In this document: positions 9,096-17,675 of the stretch, one piece after another
How the letters are laid out: every line of letters starts with the position of its first letter
How positions within the stretch are numbered: position 1 is the stretch's first letter
From: Arthrobacter sp. GMC3
GTDB lineage: Bacteria; Actinomycetota; Actinomycetes; Actinomycetales; Micrococcaceae
Assembly (NCBI RefSeq): GCF_002929305.1
Contig: NZ_PJIO01000006.1
Coordinates: 124,001 to 188,000 of the forward strand
Length of the DNA stretch: 64,000 bases
Direction of reading: 5' to 3'
Notes under the pieces: generated by a model
Database searches by the model: none
What the model saw: only the letters and a program-made list of their open reading frames with translations
What the model was told of the DNA's origin: nothing
Program-made: the position numbers and the translations under genes

Positions 9096-9131
9096 CAGCG
9101 GCCTGGCCAGGAATGCTGGTCCAGGCCGCTG
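9096..9131. terminator. Bidirectional hairpin between convergent genes
   Basis: Arms CAGCGGCCTGG and CCAGGCCGCTG (11 bp, perfect) enclose a loop that itself pairs (CCAG/CTGG). It stands between the stops of the esterase (+) and the decarboxylase-like gene (-). There is no T-run. Confidence 0.6.
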
Positions 9132-9154
9132 GGTACTGGAATATACCGCCAGGA

Positions 9155-9733
9155 CTATCCGGCCACCGGGTCCGGCACACCAACCCCAAAGGCCCGCATG
9201 GACTGCGCAATCATCCGGTAATACCCAGCCAGGCCAATGAGGGCGTAGAGGGCCCGGGCTCCAACAGCGTCCTGGAGCCTGGCGAACTCGGCGTCGGATA
9301 AGATTCCGTCGCCAAGGAACGTGCCCATCAAATCAAATGCGGCCTGCTCTTCGGCGTTTTGCACAGCGAAGGTGCCGGCGCGGATCGCGGCTATCTCGAC
9401 GTCGTTCAATCCAATCGCTCGTGCGATGGGCTCGTGGGCGTACCATTCGAAATCACTGGCTTCAAGGGTTGCCACCCTGAGGATGGCAATCTCACGCGTG
9501 CGGTGGGTCAGTGGCGAACCGGAGTTGAACACCGCACCAAGGTTCTGGATGGCGACACCCAGCTCCGGATCGAGCAACATGAGCCCGAAGGGCCCCACCA
9601 AGGCTCCCTTGGAATCCACCAGCGAAAAGTCCTGCTTCCCCGCCGCACTTGTGGCCAAACTGTCGTAGAGTGCCGCCTGTTTGATGTCGAGTTGCTCTCT
9701 TGTCAGGGGTGTAAATCGTTCGTTCATGCTCAT
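9155..9733 (-). CDS. Carboxymuconolactone decarboxylase family protein
   Basis: A 192-residue, mostly helical protein of the CMD/AhpD-like superfamily. The core reads LTHRTREIAILRVATLEASD, then FEWYAHEPIARAIGLNDVEIAAI. These match the family pattern of an E..H motif on the helix lining the active site, without the CxxC of AhpD peroxidases. This argues for a decarboxylase- or isomerase-like role, or a structural one. It is the last gene of a same-strand run with an MFS transporter and a large alpha/beta hydrolase, so it may act on a later intermediate of that pathway. Exact chemistry cannot be read from the sequence. Confidence 0.85.
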   Translation of the reverse strand: MSMNERFTPLTREQLDIKQAALYDSLATSAAGKQDFSLVDSKGALVGPFGLMLLDPELGVAIQNLGAVFNSGSPLTHRTREIAILRVATLEASDFEWYAHEPIARAIGLNDVEIAAIRAGTFAVQNAEEQAAFDLMGTFLGDGILSDAEFARLQDAVGARALYALIGLAGYYRMIAQSMRAFGVGVPDPVAG

Positions 9734-9848
9734 CTCCTAGTGTGCGACGCCGGGCCCCACCACCGTGAGGCGGATGAGGTTTCCAGCGGGTTGGGTGGGT
9801 ATTTCAAGGGGAAAGATCGGGATCAGTGGCCGAATTTTCGGCGTCGGC

Positions 9849-11204
9849 CTAGCCTGCCAGTGTTTTCGTTGGGGAAGGGCTTTCTTGGTCTGCCGAAGCA
9901 AAATCCATGCCTCGGGTTTCCTTGGCAGTGGCGGCGGCAATGGCTGCCAGGACCATTCCCATGGCACCGAATATGGCCACTGGCACCCATCCGTCGGGTC
10001 CGGGCCGCTGGATGGCGGCACCAATGGCCGGGGCGAATCCGACCAGGACCAGGCCCAATTGCGTACCGACAGCAACACCTGTGTAGCGGACCTCGGTGGG
10101 GAACATTTCGGTGTAGAAGGACGCCTGCACCACATTTCCGGCCACGGAAACGACCTGTACGGCCAAGAACGCGGCGAGAATCAGGGCAACGTTGCCGGTG
10201 TTCAGGGCCGAGAAGATCGCAAAAAAGCCGACGGCTATCAACAGCACGCTGCTGATGAAAACCGGTTTGCGGCCGATCTTGTCCGAGAGGATGGCCATGA
10301 ACGGCTGCACAACCAGGCCCACGATTCCTGAAAGCGCACTGATCATGATGAGCGTCGTGGCATCCACGCCGGCGGTCTTCGTTCCGTAGGCCAGGGCAAA
10401 GACGCCGATGATGGAACCACTCAGGGCGAAAAGGCTGCAGAAGATGACACGGATGAGGTTTTTCCAGTGGTAGCGGAAAACGTCCAGAATGGGGACGACC
10501 TTGACCGCAGGAGTGTCGTCCCGGGTCACGGTAAAGACCTCAGGCTCGTCCACCTGGGAACGGATCCAAACGGCAACCAACATCAACGGTCCCGCCATCA
10601 GGAAGGGAATGCGCCAGCCGCCGCCCAAAAGGAAGTCCTGGCCTGCTGCCGTGATGGGCATGAACGATATCCCGGCGAGCAGGGATCCTGCCACAACGCC
10701 TTGCATGGTCCAGCTGGCATACAGCCCACGCTTTTCCTTGGGTGCGTGCTCGGCCGTCAGCGTATTGGATCCGGCCTGCTCGGCACCGGCGGAGACACCC
10801 TGCAGCACGCGCATGGCAATCAACGCGATAGGTGCCGCAGCACCGAGGACGTCATAGCCGGGCAGCAGGCCAATAATGAAGGTGGCGCCACCCATGATCA
10901 GAAGTGTGATGGTCAGGACTGCTTTGCGGCCGATCCGGTCACCTAGCCCTCCGAGGACGACGGCGCCCAGCGGCCGAGCGATGTATGCGACACCGAAGGT
11001 GCCAAGTGAGGCGAGAAGCGCGGCCTGGTCGCCAAGTCCGGCAAAGAAGACCTTGTTGAAGACCAGTGCGGAGGCAGTGGCGAAGATGACAAAATCAAAG
11101 TATTCAATAGTGCTGCCGGCAAAGGCGCTCACGGCGGCCCGGCGAGCCATGTTGGGCTGTTTGGTTGATTTCCTCGAGGGACGAATCGCGGGGGAGGATG
11201 TCAT
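9849..11204 (-). CDS. MFS transporter, metabolite:H+ symporter (MHS) type
   Basis: A 451-residue, 12-helix transporter. After a short basic N-terminus comes GSTIEYFDFVIFATASALVF, the first-helix signature of MHS proteins (ShiA, KgtP, ProP relatives). The loop LGDRIGRKAVL follows after helix 2 and its second-half copy SDKIGRKPVFI later. The ATG at 11202-11204 has GAAAGG seven bases upstream; reading further upstream would invade the hydrolase gene. It probably imports the carboxylic acid or ester substrate handled by the neighbouring hydrolase and decarboxylase-like protein. Confidence 0.93.
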   Translation of the reverse strand: MTSSPAIRPSRKSTKQPNMARRAAVSAFAGSTIEYFDFVIFATASALVFNKVFFAGLGDQAALLASLGTFGVAYIARPLGAVVLGGLGDRIGRKAVLTITLLIMGGATFIIGLLPGYDVLGAAAPIALIAMRVLQGVSAGAEQAGSNTLTAEHAPKEKRGLYASWTMQGVVAGSLLAGISFMPITAAGQDFLLGGGWRIPFLMAGPLMLVAVWIRSQVDEPEVFTVTRDDTPAVKVVPILDVFRYHWKNLIRVIFCSLFALSGSIIGVFALAYGTKTAGVDATTLIMISALSGIVGLVVQPFMAILSDKIGRKPVFISSVLLIAVGFFAIFSALNTGNVALILAAFLAVQVVSVAGNVVQASFYTEMFPTEVRYTGVAVGTQLGLVLVGFAPAIGAAIQRPGPDGWVPVAIFGAMGMVLAAIAAATAKETRGMDFASADQESPSPTKTLAG

Positions 11205-11271
11205 GGTGGGGCCTTTCACTTCGCTGTGAATCGGATCGAGCGCTGGTGGGTGGATGGGATTCGGGCCAGCC

Positions 11272-12741
11272 TTAGGCCAGCCGATCCCAAATTTCCCGGG
11301 CGATATTGCCAAGTTGTCGGGCGCCGTCGTCGTTGAGGTACCCGGCTGTACGGAGTGCGCCATCGTGCTCGGCCATGGCCGCCAAATAGTCGTGGCGGGT
11401 TGGAAATGCTGCATGCACCCGCTCCGGGGGGAAGAGGGACATGGTTCCGTAGACCTCTCCCCCATTGGATCCAGCGAAACTGGCCATCGGGCGGACCATC
11501 AGTCCGTAGCGAAGGCCACCTTGCACGTTACCGTCGGTGTCCCGGGCCAGGGAGCCGTCGGGTGCCGTGTCGAAGTGGACCGAGGGCGGCGCCTCTTGTC
11601 CCTGCCCTGCCCAGGCCACCAGGGCGTCCATGGCGGCGGTTATTGCCGGTTCCAGCGGGAACAGGTTCAGTGAATCCAGGAATCCGTGGTCCATGGTGCG
11701 CGGCAAACGTCCTGCCCGGCGGATCTCCTCTGCGGCCGGGATCACTGTGGAGCGCAGGTCAGTATGGGGCGTGCCTGCCACCATGTAATGGCGTCGCAGC
11801 GGACCATCAAGGAACCCCGGTTCCAGGAGCCCGGCTCCGGCCCCAAAGAGGGCAACATCGCCCTCGGACGTGACGGTGATGTGGGGTACCTCCAGCTCAG
11901 GCCGGGCGTACTCGGCGACCGTGAAGGGTGACGGCCCGGCTGCCGGGATTCCCTGCCGCAAGGGCCGTATTAGGGCTCCCCCTGCGGTGGCCAGGTACCC
12001 GTCAAAGAGGGGCGCGCCGTTCGCCACGCTGGACGGCCTGTGGAACATGTCAATCCAGGTGTTCAAGTAGATGGCGGACTGCGATTGGCCGATCAGAAAT
12101 ACCAGCCCGGGACCCTTGGGTCCAGTGATAGCCTGCCCGGCGGGACTGCGTAAGAGAGTGCCCACGTGGGTGAAAATATCCCATGCAAGCCCTTCTTCTG
12201 ACCCCGGCAACTCCTGGAACGGGTTCCACGAACCTTCCACTGCCTTGATGGTTGAACGGGCTGCGGCGTCAGGCAGATCCCAGTTCAGTTCGCCGTAGCG
12301 GTCAGGATTAAAGTTCTTCAGCGCGTCCACGTTGAGTGGCTTTGAGGTGACGCCGACATAAGTGTCCCCGCGCCCCATCCAGTGACTCCAAGCTCGGCGC
12401 CAGTGGTCTTCGACGTCGAAACCATTTGAGGCATTGAGGATGTCCACCCATACAACGCCACTTGAATTAGAGTCGTCAGCGGGACGGCGGACCAGCAGTC
12501 GATTGACGTACGGAACGCCGGCTTCATCGACCAAGGGTTTCCCGTTGTCGTCGGCCGCATAAACATTGGCCGTGCCAGAGACAAAATACTCTTCCTCGAG
12601 GTAACCCGCCCCCGCAAGATCGATTGGTTCGATGGCACGGGCCATGGTGGAAAACGGATAGCTGACGGAGGTGACCGGCAGCGGTCCCTTCAAGATCGGC
12701 ACATCCGCCAAGGTGGAGCGGGGATCGTCGGAAATGAGCAT
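11272..12741 (-). CDS. Large alpha/beta hydrolase (Abhydrolase_10-like)
   Basis: A 489-residue protein of the poorly characterised 'alpha/beta hydrolase domain' family. A beta-rich N-terminal part (LPVTSVSYPFSTMARAIEP, then YFVSGTANVYAADD) leads to a hydrolase core with the nucleophile elbow GQSQS near residue 223 and a probable catalytic His in HTDLRS or the DHGFLDSLN region. No export signal is visible. The ATG at 12739-12741 has AAGGA six bases upstream. Relatives, as I recall, occur beside terpenoid or steroid catabolic genes, which fits the neighbouring monooxygenase cluster. A LysR gene lies 100 bases upstream and an inverted repeat lies in the gap. Confidence 0.82.
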   Translation of the reverse strand: MLISDDPRSTLADVPILKGPLPVTSVSYPFSTMARAIEPIDLAGAGYLEEEYFVSGTANVYAADDNGKPLVDEAGVPYVNRLLVRRPADDSNSSGVVWVDILNASNGFDVEDHWRRAWSHWMGRGDTYVGVTSKPLNVDALKNFNPDRYGELNWDLPDAAARSTIKAVEGSWNPFQELPGSEEGLAWDIFTHVGTLLRSPAGQAITGPKGPGLVFLIGQSQSAIYLNTWIDMFHRPSSVANGAPLFDGYLATAGGALIRPLRQGIPAAGPSPFTVAEYARPELEVPHITVTSEGDVALFGAGAGLLEPGFLDGPLRRHYMVAGTPHTDLRSTVIPAAEEIRRAGRLPRTMDHGFLDSLNLFPLEPAITAAMDALVAWAGQGQEAPPSVHFDTAPDGSLARDTDGNVQGGLRYGLMVRPMASFAGSNGGEVYGTMSLFPPERVHAAFPTRHDYLAAMAEHDGALRTAGYLNDDGARQLGNIAREIWDRLA

Positions 12742-12762
12742 CGTTTGTCCTTGCAATCAAGA

Positions 12763-12792
12763 TGGTGTTACACATCACATCGTGTAAAACCA
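12763..12792. promoter_or_regulatory. Inverted repeat in hydrolase promoter (candidate LysR site)
   Basis: TGGTGTTACAC and GTGTAAAACCA form 11-bp arms with one mismatch around an 8-base spacer. It lies 21 bases upstream of the hydrolase start and downstream of the LysR gene. Both arms contain the T/A-rich ends expected of LysR-type boxes. A role as operator for the hydrolase-MFS-decarboxylase run is inferred. Confidence 0.45.
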
Positions 12793-12841
12793 CTTTGGCA
12801 CTCGGTTGCCATAACCGTCCAATACAAGTCTTGGATTGGAA

Positions 12842-13753
12842 CTATAACGTTTGCTTATTTATGGCAGGTGTCGGGAACAACTCACCAGCCACCTCAAGGA
12901 CCTTGAGGAGCGCGCCGAACCCTTCGGTATTCCGCCACGCGAGGACAGATCGAAGTCGGCGGTCTACATCGGAAAGTGGCACGAACGCCACTCCGCTTGA
13001 CCACATCTCAAACATCGGATTGGGCATGACGGAGATGCCTACGCCGGAACCAACCAATGCCAACATGGTGAAAGTGTCCGGAGCCTCCTGAACCACCCTG
13101 GGCGAAAAACCTACGTCAAGGCATGCCTCCACGGCCATATCGCCGAGCCTCAAGGCCGCCTTGCTCGCAATCAACACAAACGGTTCCTCCGCCAAGGCGG
13201 CCAATGCCACCTGACTCAGACTCGCCGCCGGGTGGTTTAGCGGCACGGCGGCGCACAGGGCTGCGGCAGAGATTAGGCGCGTCGATATTCCAGGCATTTG
13301 GCGCGATTCGGCCATGAACCCCAGGTCCAGTTTGTTGCCTGCAAGCTCTTCCAAGACCCCGGCTGTGTGCAGGGATGCTGAAATCTGCAGATCTATCCCG
13401 GGAAACCGCCTTCGAACTTCACCCGTGAGGGCTGAGATAGCCCGGCTTGCCATGCCTCCAGCAAAACCCACGCGGACCACGCCTTGATCCGCATCCACGG
13501 CGTTCAGGGCGGCGCGCACAGCTGAATCGGCGACTCGCAGCGTCTCAAGGCAAGACGGCAGGAACGCCGTACCGGCCGAGGTGAGGCGCACGGCGCGTGA
13601 ACTCCGTTCAAACAGTTGAGTGCCAACAGCCTGTTCCAACTTGCGGATCTGCTGACTAACTGCCGGTTGGCTGATGTGCAGGAGGACGGCGGCACGACCA
13701 TAGTTCAGTTCAGTTGCCACAGCAACAAAAGCACGCATCCAGCGAAGTTCCAT
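12842..13753 (-). CDS. LysR-family transcriptional regulator
   Basis: A 303-residue regulator with the LysR helix-turn-helix at residues 1-60 (MELRWMRAFVAVATELNYGR, then LLHISQPAVSQQIRKLEQAV) and the two-lobed effector-binding domain after it (VRVGFAGGMASRAI, then GVGISVMPNPMFEMW). The ATG at 13751-13753 gives the canonical MELR start; an upstream in-frame extension lacks family resemblance. Effector-domain length is normal. It precedes the hydrolase-MFS-decarboxylase-like genes on the same strand and probably activates them, perhaps through the inverted repeat at 12763-12792. Confidence 0.93.
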   Translation of the reverse strand: MELRWMRAFVAVATELNYGRAAVLLHISQPAVSQQIRKLEQAVGTQLFERSSRAVRLTSAGTAFLPSCLETLRVADSAVRAALNAVDADQGVVRVGFAGGMASRAISALTGEVRRRFPGIDLQISASLHTAGVLEELAGNKLDLGFMAESRQMPGISTRLISAAALCAAVPLNHPAASLSQVALAALAEEPFVLIASKAALRLGDMAVEACLDVGFSPRVVQEAPDTFTMLALVGSGVGISVMPNPMFEMWSSGVAFVPLSDVDRRLRSVLAWRNTEGFGALLKVLEVAGELFPTPAINKQTL

Positions 13754-14354
13754 AGACCCAAGGGTAAACGGCCCAGCCCCGGTGACGCGCGGCAGCCCCA
13801 CTTTCAAACCCGCAAATGTGCACGGTCTTTTCGACTAGCCCACGAGGCGTACTGCCAGTACGGGACGTTGCTATTGGTTTCCGGTGTTTCGCCGGGCATG
13901 ACCTATAGGAGCTTGGGCGCGGCCAATCATTTGGTCAAAGTCTTGTCTGCTGGCCTGATCCTCACCTTTCAAATGGGGGCACCATGGAAGGTTGGGTACC
14001 AACCGAAATTCAACTCCGGGCATGTGGCCTTCATTGGCCTGGGGCAGGCCCGGCGGCCAATTTTCAATGCAGAAATCCCCTGGCTTGCCACGAATAAACC
14101 CTGTTCATAGTAAGGACAAAGATTCGTTCGGTCACCAGCAGACATCTCCCCCGGGCCACCACCAAGTAATGGAATTGCAGGTAGGTCAAGGCGGACGAAG
14201 GAATTTCGTTCAGGCGGCGATCTACATGTCTTGGGACTGCTGTGGAATCCGAAGAGTCTCGCGGGAGCTTCCTTGTTATCGACATGGAGGCGGATGCACA
14301 GGTGCTGGTATGAGCTGGTTTTGGCGGGGTCTCTCGATTCGGAGCGCGGATCTT
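13754..14354. other. Gene-free stretch
   Basis: About 600 bases between the LysR gene and the VC0807-like gene. Open frames here overlap each other and resemble nothing I recognise. It may hold the LysR promoter and old debris. Confidence 0.4.
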
Positions 14355-15128
14355 CTACATACTCCGCCCGGAGCCGACGGTGGGGCCGGGCTCGTCGAGG
14401 GTCGTGGGCTTCGGCGCACGGAGTCGTGCTTCCTGTTGCTGCGCCTGTGCGGCTCGTTCCTCACCCTGTTGCCTCTGTTTGTTGCCGTACTGGATGGTCC
14501 AGAAGATCACGGCGGCCAGAACAAGGAAAGGGAAGATCTGGTTGACCGTGAAAGCGACAGAGTAGGGCAGTACCAAGCTGCTGAAGGCCTTGATCAGGGC
14601 TTCAAGCAGGAACGATACGCCCCATACCGTGTTGATCAAGTACTGCCCCTTGCGGAATACCGGGTATTTGTCCCACAGGTCGTACCACTCCTGAATGCCA
14701 CCACGCATTCCATCCGTGCCGAACTTGAGGCCAAAGAAGAACATCAGCGGTTTCGGAAAGATCGGGAGGGCCGAGATCAGGGTCACCAACCCGAATCCAC
14801 CGGTCAGAGCGGAATCCTTGAGCAGCAGGATTCGGGCATCCTGGCTGCCGATCAGGCTGACCGCTGCCGAGATCAGGATCGTGACCAAGATGATAATGGA
14901 CACGCCACCGAGTTTGTGAGTGCGAAACCAGTTCGCGAACATGCCAGTCAGTGGGCCGACGCTCGCGATCAGGTAGGCCACGGTGTCTGAGGCCCCCAGT
15001 GCTTGTGCGACGGAGAACGCAAGGATTGCCAAGCCGATGTCGAAAACCACCGTGAGTGCCAGGCTTGCGAATAGAGAGCGTTTGCTGAATTCTCGACGCG
15101 TATCATCAGCGTCTACTATGATCGCCAT
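14355..15128 (-). CDS. VC0807-family integral membrane protein
   Basis: A 257-residue membrane protein with about six hydrophobic segments (for example LALTVVFDIGLAILAFSVAQ, then TVAYLIASVGPLTGMFANWF, VSIIILVTILISAAVSLIG, IFPFLVLAAVIFWTIQYG) and a polar Gln/Glu-rich tail after residue 225. The motifs PLTGMFANWFRTHKLG and a central DSALTGG suggest the uncharacterised VC0807 family, which I recall as related to DUF3159-like proteins. No enzymatic motif is visible. It is transcribed divergently from a PaaX-like regulator over a 78-base gap containing an inverted repeat, so regulation by that protein is likely. Confidence 0.7.
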   Translation of the reverse strand: MAIIVDADDTRREFSKRSLFASLALTVVFDIGLAILAFSVAQALGASDTVAYLIASVGPLTGMFANWFRTHKLGGVSIIILVTILISAAVSLIGSQDARILLLKDSALTGGFGLVTLISALPIFPKPLMFFFGLKFGTDGMRGGIQEWYDLWDKYPVFRKGQYLINTVWGVSFLLEALIKAFSSLVLPYSVAFTVNQIFPFLVLAAVIFWTIQYGNKQRQQGEERAAQAQQQEARLRAPKPTTLDEPGPTVGSGRSM

Positions 15129-15135
15129 GGCATTA

Positions 15136-15157
15136 CTTTACATTTCCCTACGTAAAG
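15136..15157. promoter_or_regulatory. Inverted repeat in divergent VC0807-like/PaaX-like promoter
   Basis: CTTTAC and GTAAAG flank a 10-base spacer, eight bases upstream of the membrane-protein start and 50 bases upstream of the regulator start. The position suits an operator for both genes. The short arms make this tentative. Confidence 0.4.
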
Positions 15158-15206
15158 ATGGAAGACTGCACAACATGCTTAATTGTTCCGAATTGGTGCC
15201 GCCGCC

Positions 15207-16127
15207 ATGAGTCCGGCACGGACTGCGCCCGGCCTGGCCTCGGTCGGCTACCTGTTCGGTACCATCGGCGCCCAAGCGGTTCCAGGCACCGTTCTCGTGC
15301 CGCTCCTTACAGATCTGGGCATGTCAGTTTCGGCCGCTCGCACCCTGTTGCACCGGATGCGTGAGGCAGGATCATTGTCCGCTGAGCGCATCGGTCGTGT
15401 TGCCATCTACCGGCTCGCCGGTAGATACTTGGCGCAGTATCAGGGGATTACGTTCGGTGGCGAAACAGCGAACTGGTCCGGAGCGTTCGACGCGATACTT
15501 TACGACATCCCCGAGGTCCACCGGGCCGAGAGAAACCGGCTGCGCGAGCGGGCGTTCGCGGCAGGGTTCGGGGCACCCCGGTCCGGATTGTTGATCGGGG
15601 TCACCGATCCCGACCGGTGGGCAGATACCTGGCTGAAGCGAGAGGACCTAGCCGTGGAACGGGTGCGCCTAGGCTGCGATCTTGACACCGCGCGTCGACT
15701 AGCCGACCAGGCCTGGGGCCTAGCGGAAATCGCCGCCGACATCGAAGCTTTCAGGGACCGGATCGAGCTCATCGGCCGCCGCGTGCACAATCGGCAGCTC
15801 ACCAACCACCAGGCTCTCACGAACCTCTATGACCTCTGGCAGGAATTCGTACGAATCCAGATACAGACTCCATCACTCCCGGCCGAACTGTACCCGGAAG
15901 AGTGGCATCTGCCCGAAATGCGGGCCGAGGTGTACCAGGTCAATGCTGTGTTGCTTCCGTTGGCGAAGCAGCACACCCAGGCCGTGATCGATGAGGCCGC
16001 TGCTACCACGTTGGTCGAGCTGGAGCCGCGCACCCCCCGCAGCGAGAAGGAGGGACACACGCAAGTCGCCGCATCCTCAACGTCAAGTTCCTCTGCCGCA
16101 GGCACTGCTGATCCACCCCCGCAGTGA
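15207..16127 (+). CDS. PaaX-like transcriptional regulator
   Basis: A 306-residue protein resembling PaaX-type repressors: a winged-helix N-terminus (VLVPLLTDLGMSVSAARTLL, then HRMREAGSLSAERIGRVAIY), a central domain with FDAILYDIPEVHRAERNRLR, which parallels the W..v.y.iPe..R..R..lR.rL pattern, and a C-terminal domain with TNLYDLWQEFVRIQ. The C-terminus ends in a low-complexity Ser/Ala/Pro stretch beyond residue 280. The ATG at 15207 lacks a clear ribosome site; a TTG at 15183 would add eight residues. It likely controls the divergent membrane-protein gene. The ligand is unknown, presumably a CoA thioester or aromatic by family precedent. Confidence 0.8.
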   Translation: MSPARTAPGLASVGYLFGTIGAQAVPGTVLVPLLTDLGMSVSAARTLLHRMREAGSLSAERIGRVAIYRLAGRYLAQYQGITFGGETANWSGAFDAILYDIPEVHRAERNRLRERAFAAGFGAPRSGLLIGVTDPDRWADTWLKREDLAVERVRLGCDLDTARRLADQAWGLAEIAADIEAFRDRIELIGRRVHNRQLTNHQALTNLYDLWQEFVRIQIQTPSLPAELYPEEWHLPEMRAEVYQVNAVLLPLAKQHTQAVIDEAAATTLVELEPRTPRSEKEGHTQVAASSTSSSSAAGTADPPPQ

Positions 16128-16357
16128 TTGGCACTTGTGTCCAAGGTGCGGTTCTAATGGGGTCAATAGCCCGGCCTCCGGCGCAAAAGTGTCAGCGATG
16201 GCGTCAACGGTGCCGTGCCGTTGGGCCACCCCCTCACAGGACGTGGTTGGCGGCGGCCAGTTCTACCGCCCCAGCGACGGCTTACTAGTAACCAGAAATG
16301 CGCAACTCAGAATATGCTGACCGAAAGAAGCAGCCAATCCATGAAGTGGTGCAAAGC

Positions 16358-16666
16358 ATGAACTTGCGGGGATTAAGTACGATCAACTTCTGGGCCCCGG
16401 ATGTTGCGGCAGCCACCGCCCGGTATGCCCAGTTCCTGGGCTTGGATTCCTTTTTCGAGCGGCCTGGCCCGGAGGAAAACCTTGCCTACACCGGGTTTCC
16501 CCTGAGTGACTTCCCGCATGAGCTTGGCATCATCGATAGCCGATGTAACCCATCGCCAGCAGCATCGGAGCAGTCATTGGTCGATCCGTTCGGCAGTTTT
16601 TTGGGCGTCATGCCCGGCCCCCAGTATCGTCAACCACTCCCAACATCAATTGAGGCCTTGCCATGA
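16358..16666 (+). pseudogene. VOC (glyoxalase-fold) protein with probable internal deletion
   Basis: A 102-residue frame starting MNLRGLSTINFWAPDVAAAT carries the first beta-alpha-beta-beta-beta half of a VOC protein, then jumps at about residue 63 from HELGIIDSR to SLVDPFGSFLGVM. In full-length relatives, as I remember them, these segments are separated by about 45 residues containing the WHVDDL strand and helix of the second half. The gene therefore looks internally deleted in frame and is probably inactive. Its TGA overlaps the ATG of the next gene by four bases, so translation may still serve coupling. Confidence 0.6.
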
Positions 16667-17214
16667 ATGCGCTGGAGTTTTCCGATGCAGCCGGATGGGA
16701 GTCATGGCTGACAGTCCAACACGAGCAACAGACCGAGGTATGGCTGCGGATCGGCAAACGCCATGCGGGTATCCCGCTCGTCACGATTGCTGAGGCAGGC
16801 GCATTGGCACTTTGCTTCGGGTGGATCGACGGTCAGCGCAAGGCCTGCGACGAAGTGTCATTTCTTCAACGGTATTCGCGGCGCAGGCCCGGGAGTTCGT
16901 GGTCAAAGGTCAACGTGGCGAGGGCCGAACTACTCATCAAGGCTGGTCGCATGCGACCTCCCGGGTTAAAGGAGATCGAAGAGGCCAAGACCGATGGACG
17001 ATGGGAAGCCGCCTACGAATCGCAACGCACCGCCAGGGTGCCCGCAGAGCTGACGGCGGCGCTGGAAGGCAACCCCTCGGCGTTGGCCGCCTTCGAACGT
17101 CTCAGCCGATCGGGTCAATACACCCTTTTCCTGCCGTTGCTGAAGGCCTACACGCCCGAGGCTCGCACAAACACTCTCACCCGCATCATGACGCGGCTAA
17201 CCACCCAAATTTAG
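16663..17214 (+). CDS. YdeI/OmpD-associated family protein
   Basis: A 183-residue protein of the YdeI (bacteriocin-protection) family. Characteristic parts are the opening LEFSDAAGWESWLTVQHEQQ, GWIDGQRKACDEVSFLQRYS, then RRPGSSWSKVNVARAELLIK, and the tail helices ending AYTPEARTNTLTRIMTRL. The biochemical role of the family is not established; members are small cytoplasmic proteins linked to stress or peptide resistance. The start overlaps the stop of the truncated VOC gene (ATGA), indicating an operon. Confidence 0.85.
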   Translation: MNALEFSDAAGWESWLTVQHEQQTEVWLRIGKRHAGIPLVTIAEAGALALCFGWIDGQRKACDEVSFLQRYSRRRPGSSWSKVNVARAELLIKAGRMRPPGLKEIEEAKTDGRWEAAYESQRTARVPAELTAALEGNPSALAAFERLSRSGQYTLFLPLLKAYTPEARTNTLTRIMTRLTTQI

Positions 17215-17675
17215 CCCCGCGGACAACACCGTCGTAATGACCGCCGTCGAAATTGGGGCCAGGACAGGCCTGAGTCACAAAGCCTGGCCATCGCGCGTTT
17301 GGTGGTCCAGCGCATCGGCGACGAATCCGGATGATTCCCAAGCCCCAACGCTGAGGACACTGTTCGCTCCTCAACAACAATTCGGAGAATTCACTTAGGA
17401 CCGATCCGGCTGAGGATCCGTTACAGCAGAGCGCCCGCGAAGCGCTGGTCCGGGGATTCCTCTGTCCAGATAGAGGCTGGATTGCGGCCCTGCAAGGAGT
17501 GCGGGGCAAACCCTCCTGCATCAACTTCCCGCGCCAAACGCGACGGACGGATGCCCATAGTTGGCCGATGAACAGCCGGGAACTAATGCGCTTCCTACTA
17601 TTCAGCCCAGTCATGGCTCTGGCCGACAAAGGCTTTTTTGTCCGGCCCAAGTTTTCCCACATGGAACATTTCCCA
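17215..17675. other. Gene-free stretch between convergent genes
   Basis: No credible gene in about 460 bases. Open frames on either strand lack recognisable domains. A hairpin at 17621-17647 may end one or both neighbouring transcripts. Confidence 0.4.
17621..17647. terminator. Possible terminator hairpin
   Basis: GGCCGACAAA pairs with TTTGTC-C-GGCC (one bulge) around a short GC/T loop, 29 bases beyond the stop of the nucleotide-kinase-like gene on the minus strand. Stability looks moderate and no external T-run is present. Confidence 0.3.

Noticed and set aside
9359..10255. 298-residue plus-strand open frame
   Set aside because: Antisense across the CMD-like and MFS genes; Arg/Pro/Gly-rich and unlike any protein family.
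13992..14990. 332-residue plus-strand open frame
   Set aside because: It is antisense to the VC0807-like membrane gene, has no recognisable domain, and its composition (runs of Glu/Gln/Arg/His) is typical of a shadow frame in GC-rich DNA.
17186..17662. 158-residue minus-strand open frame
   Set aside because: No domain, no ribosome site, and it overlaps the end of the YdeI-family gene; treated as non-coding.
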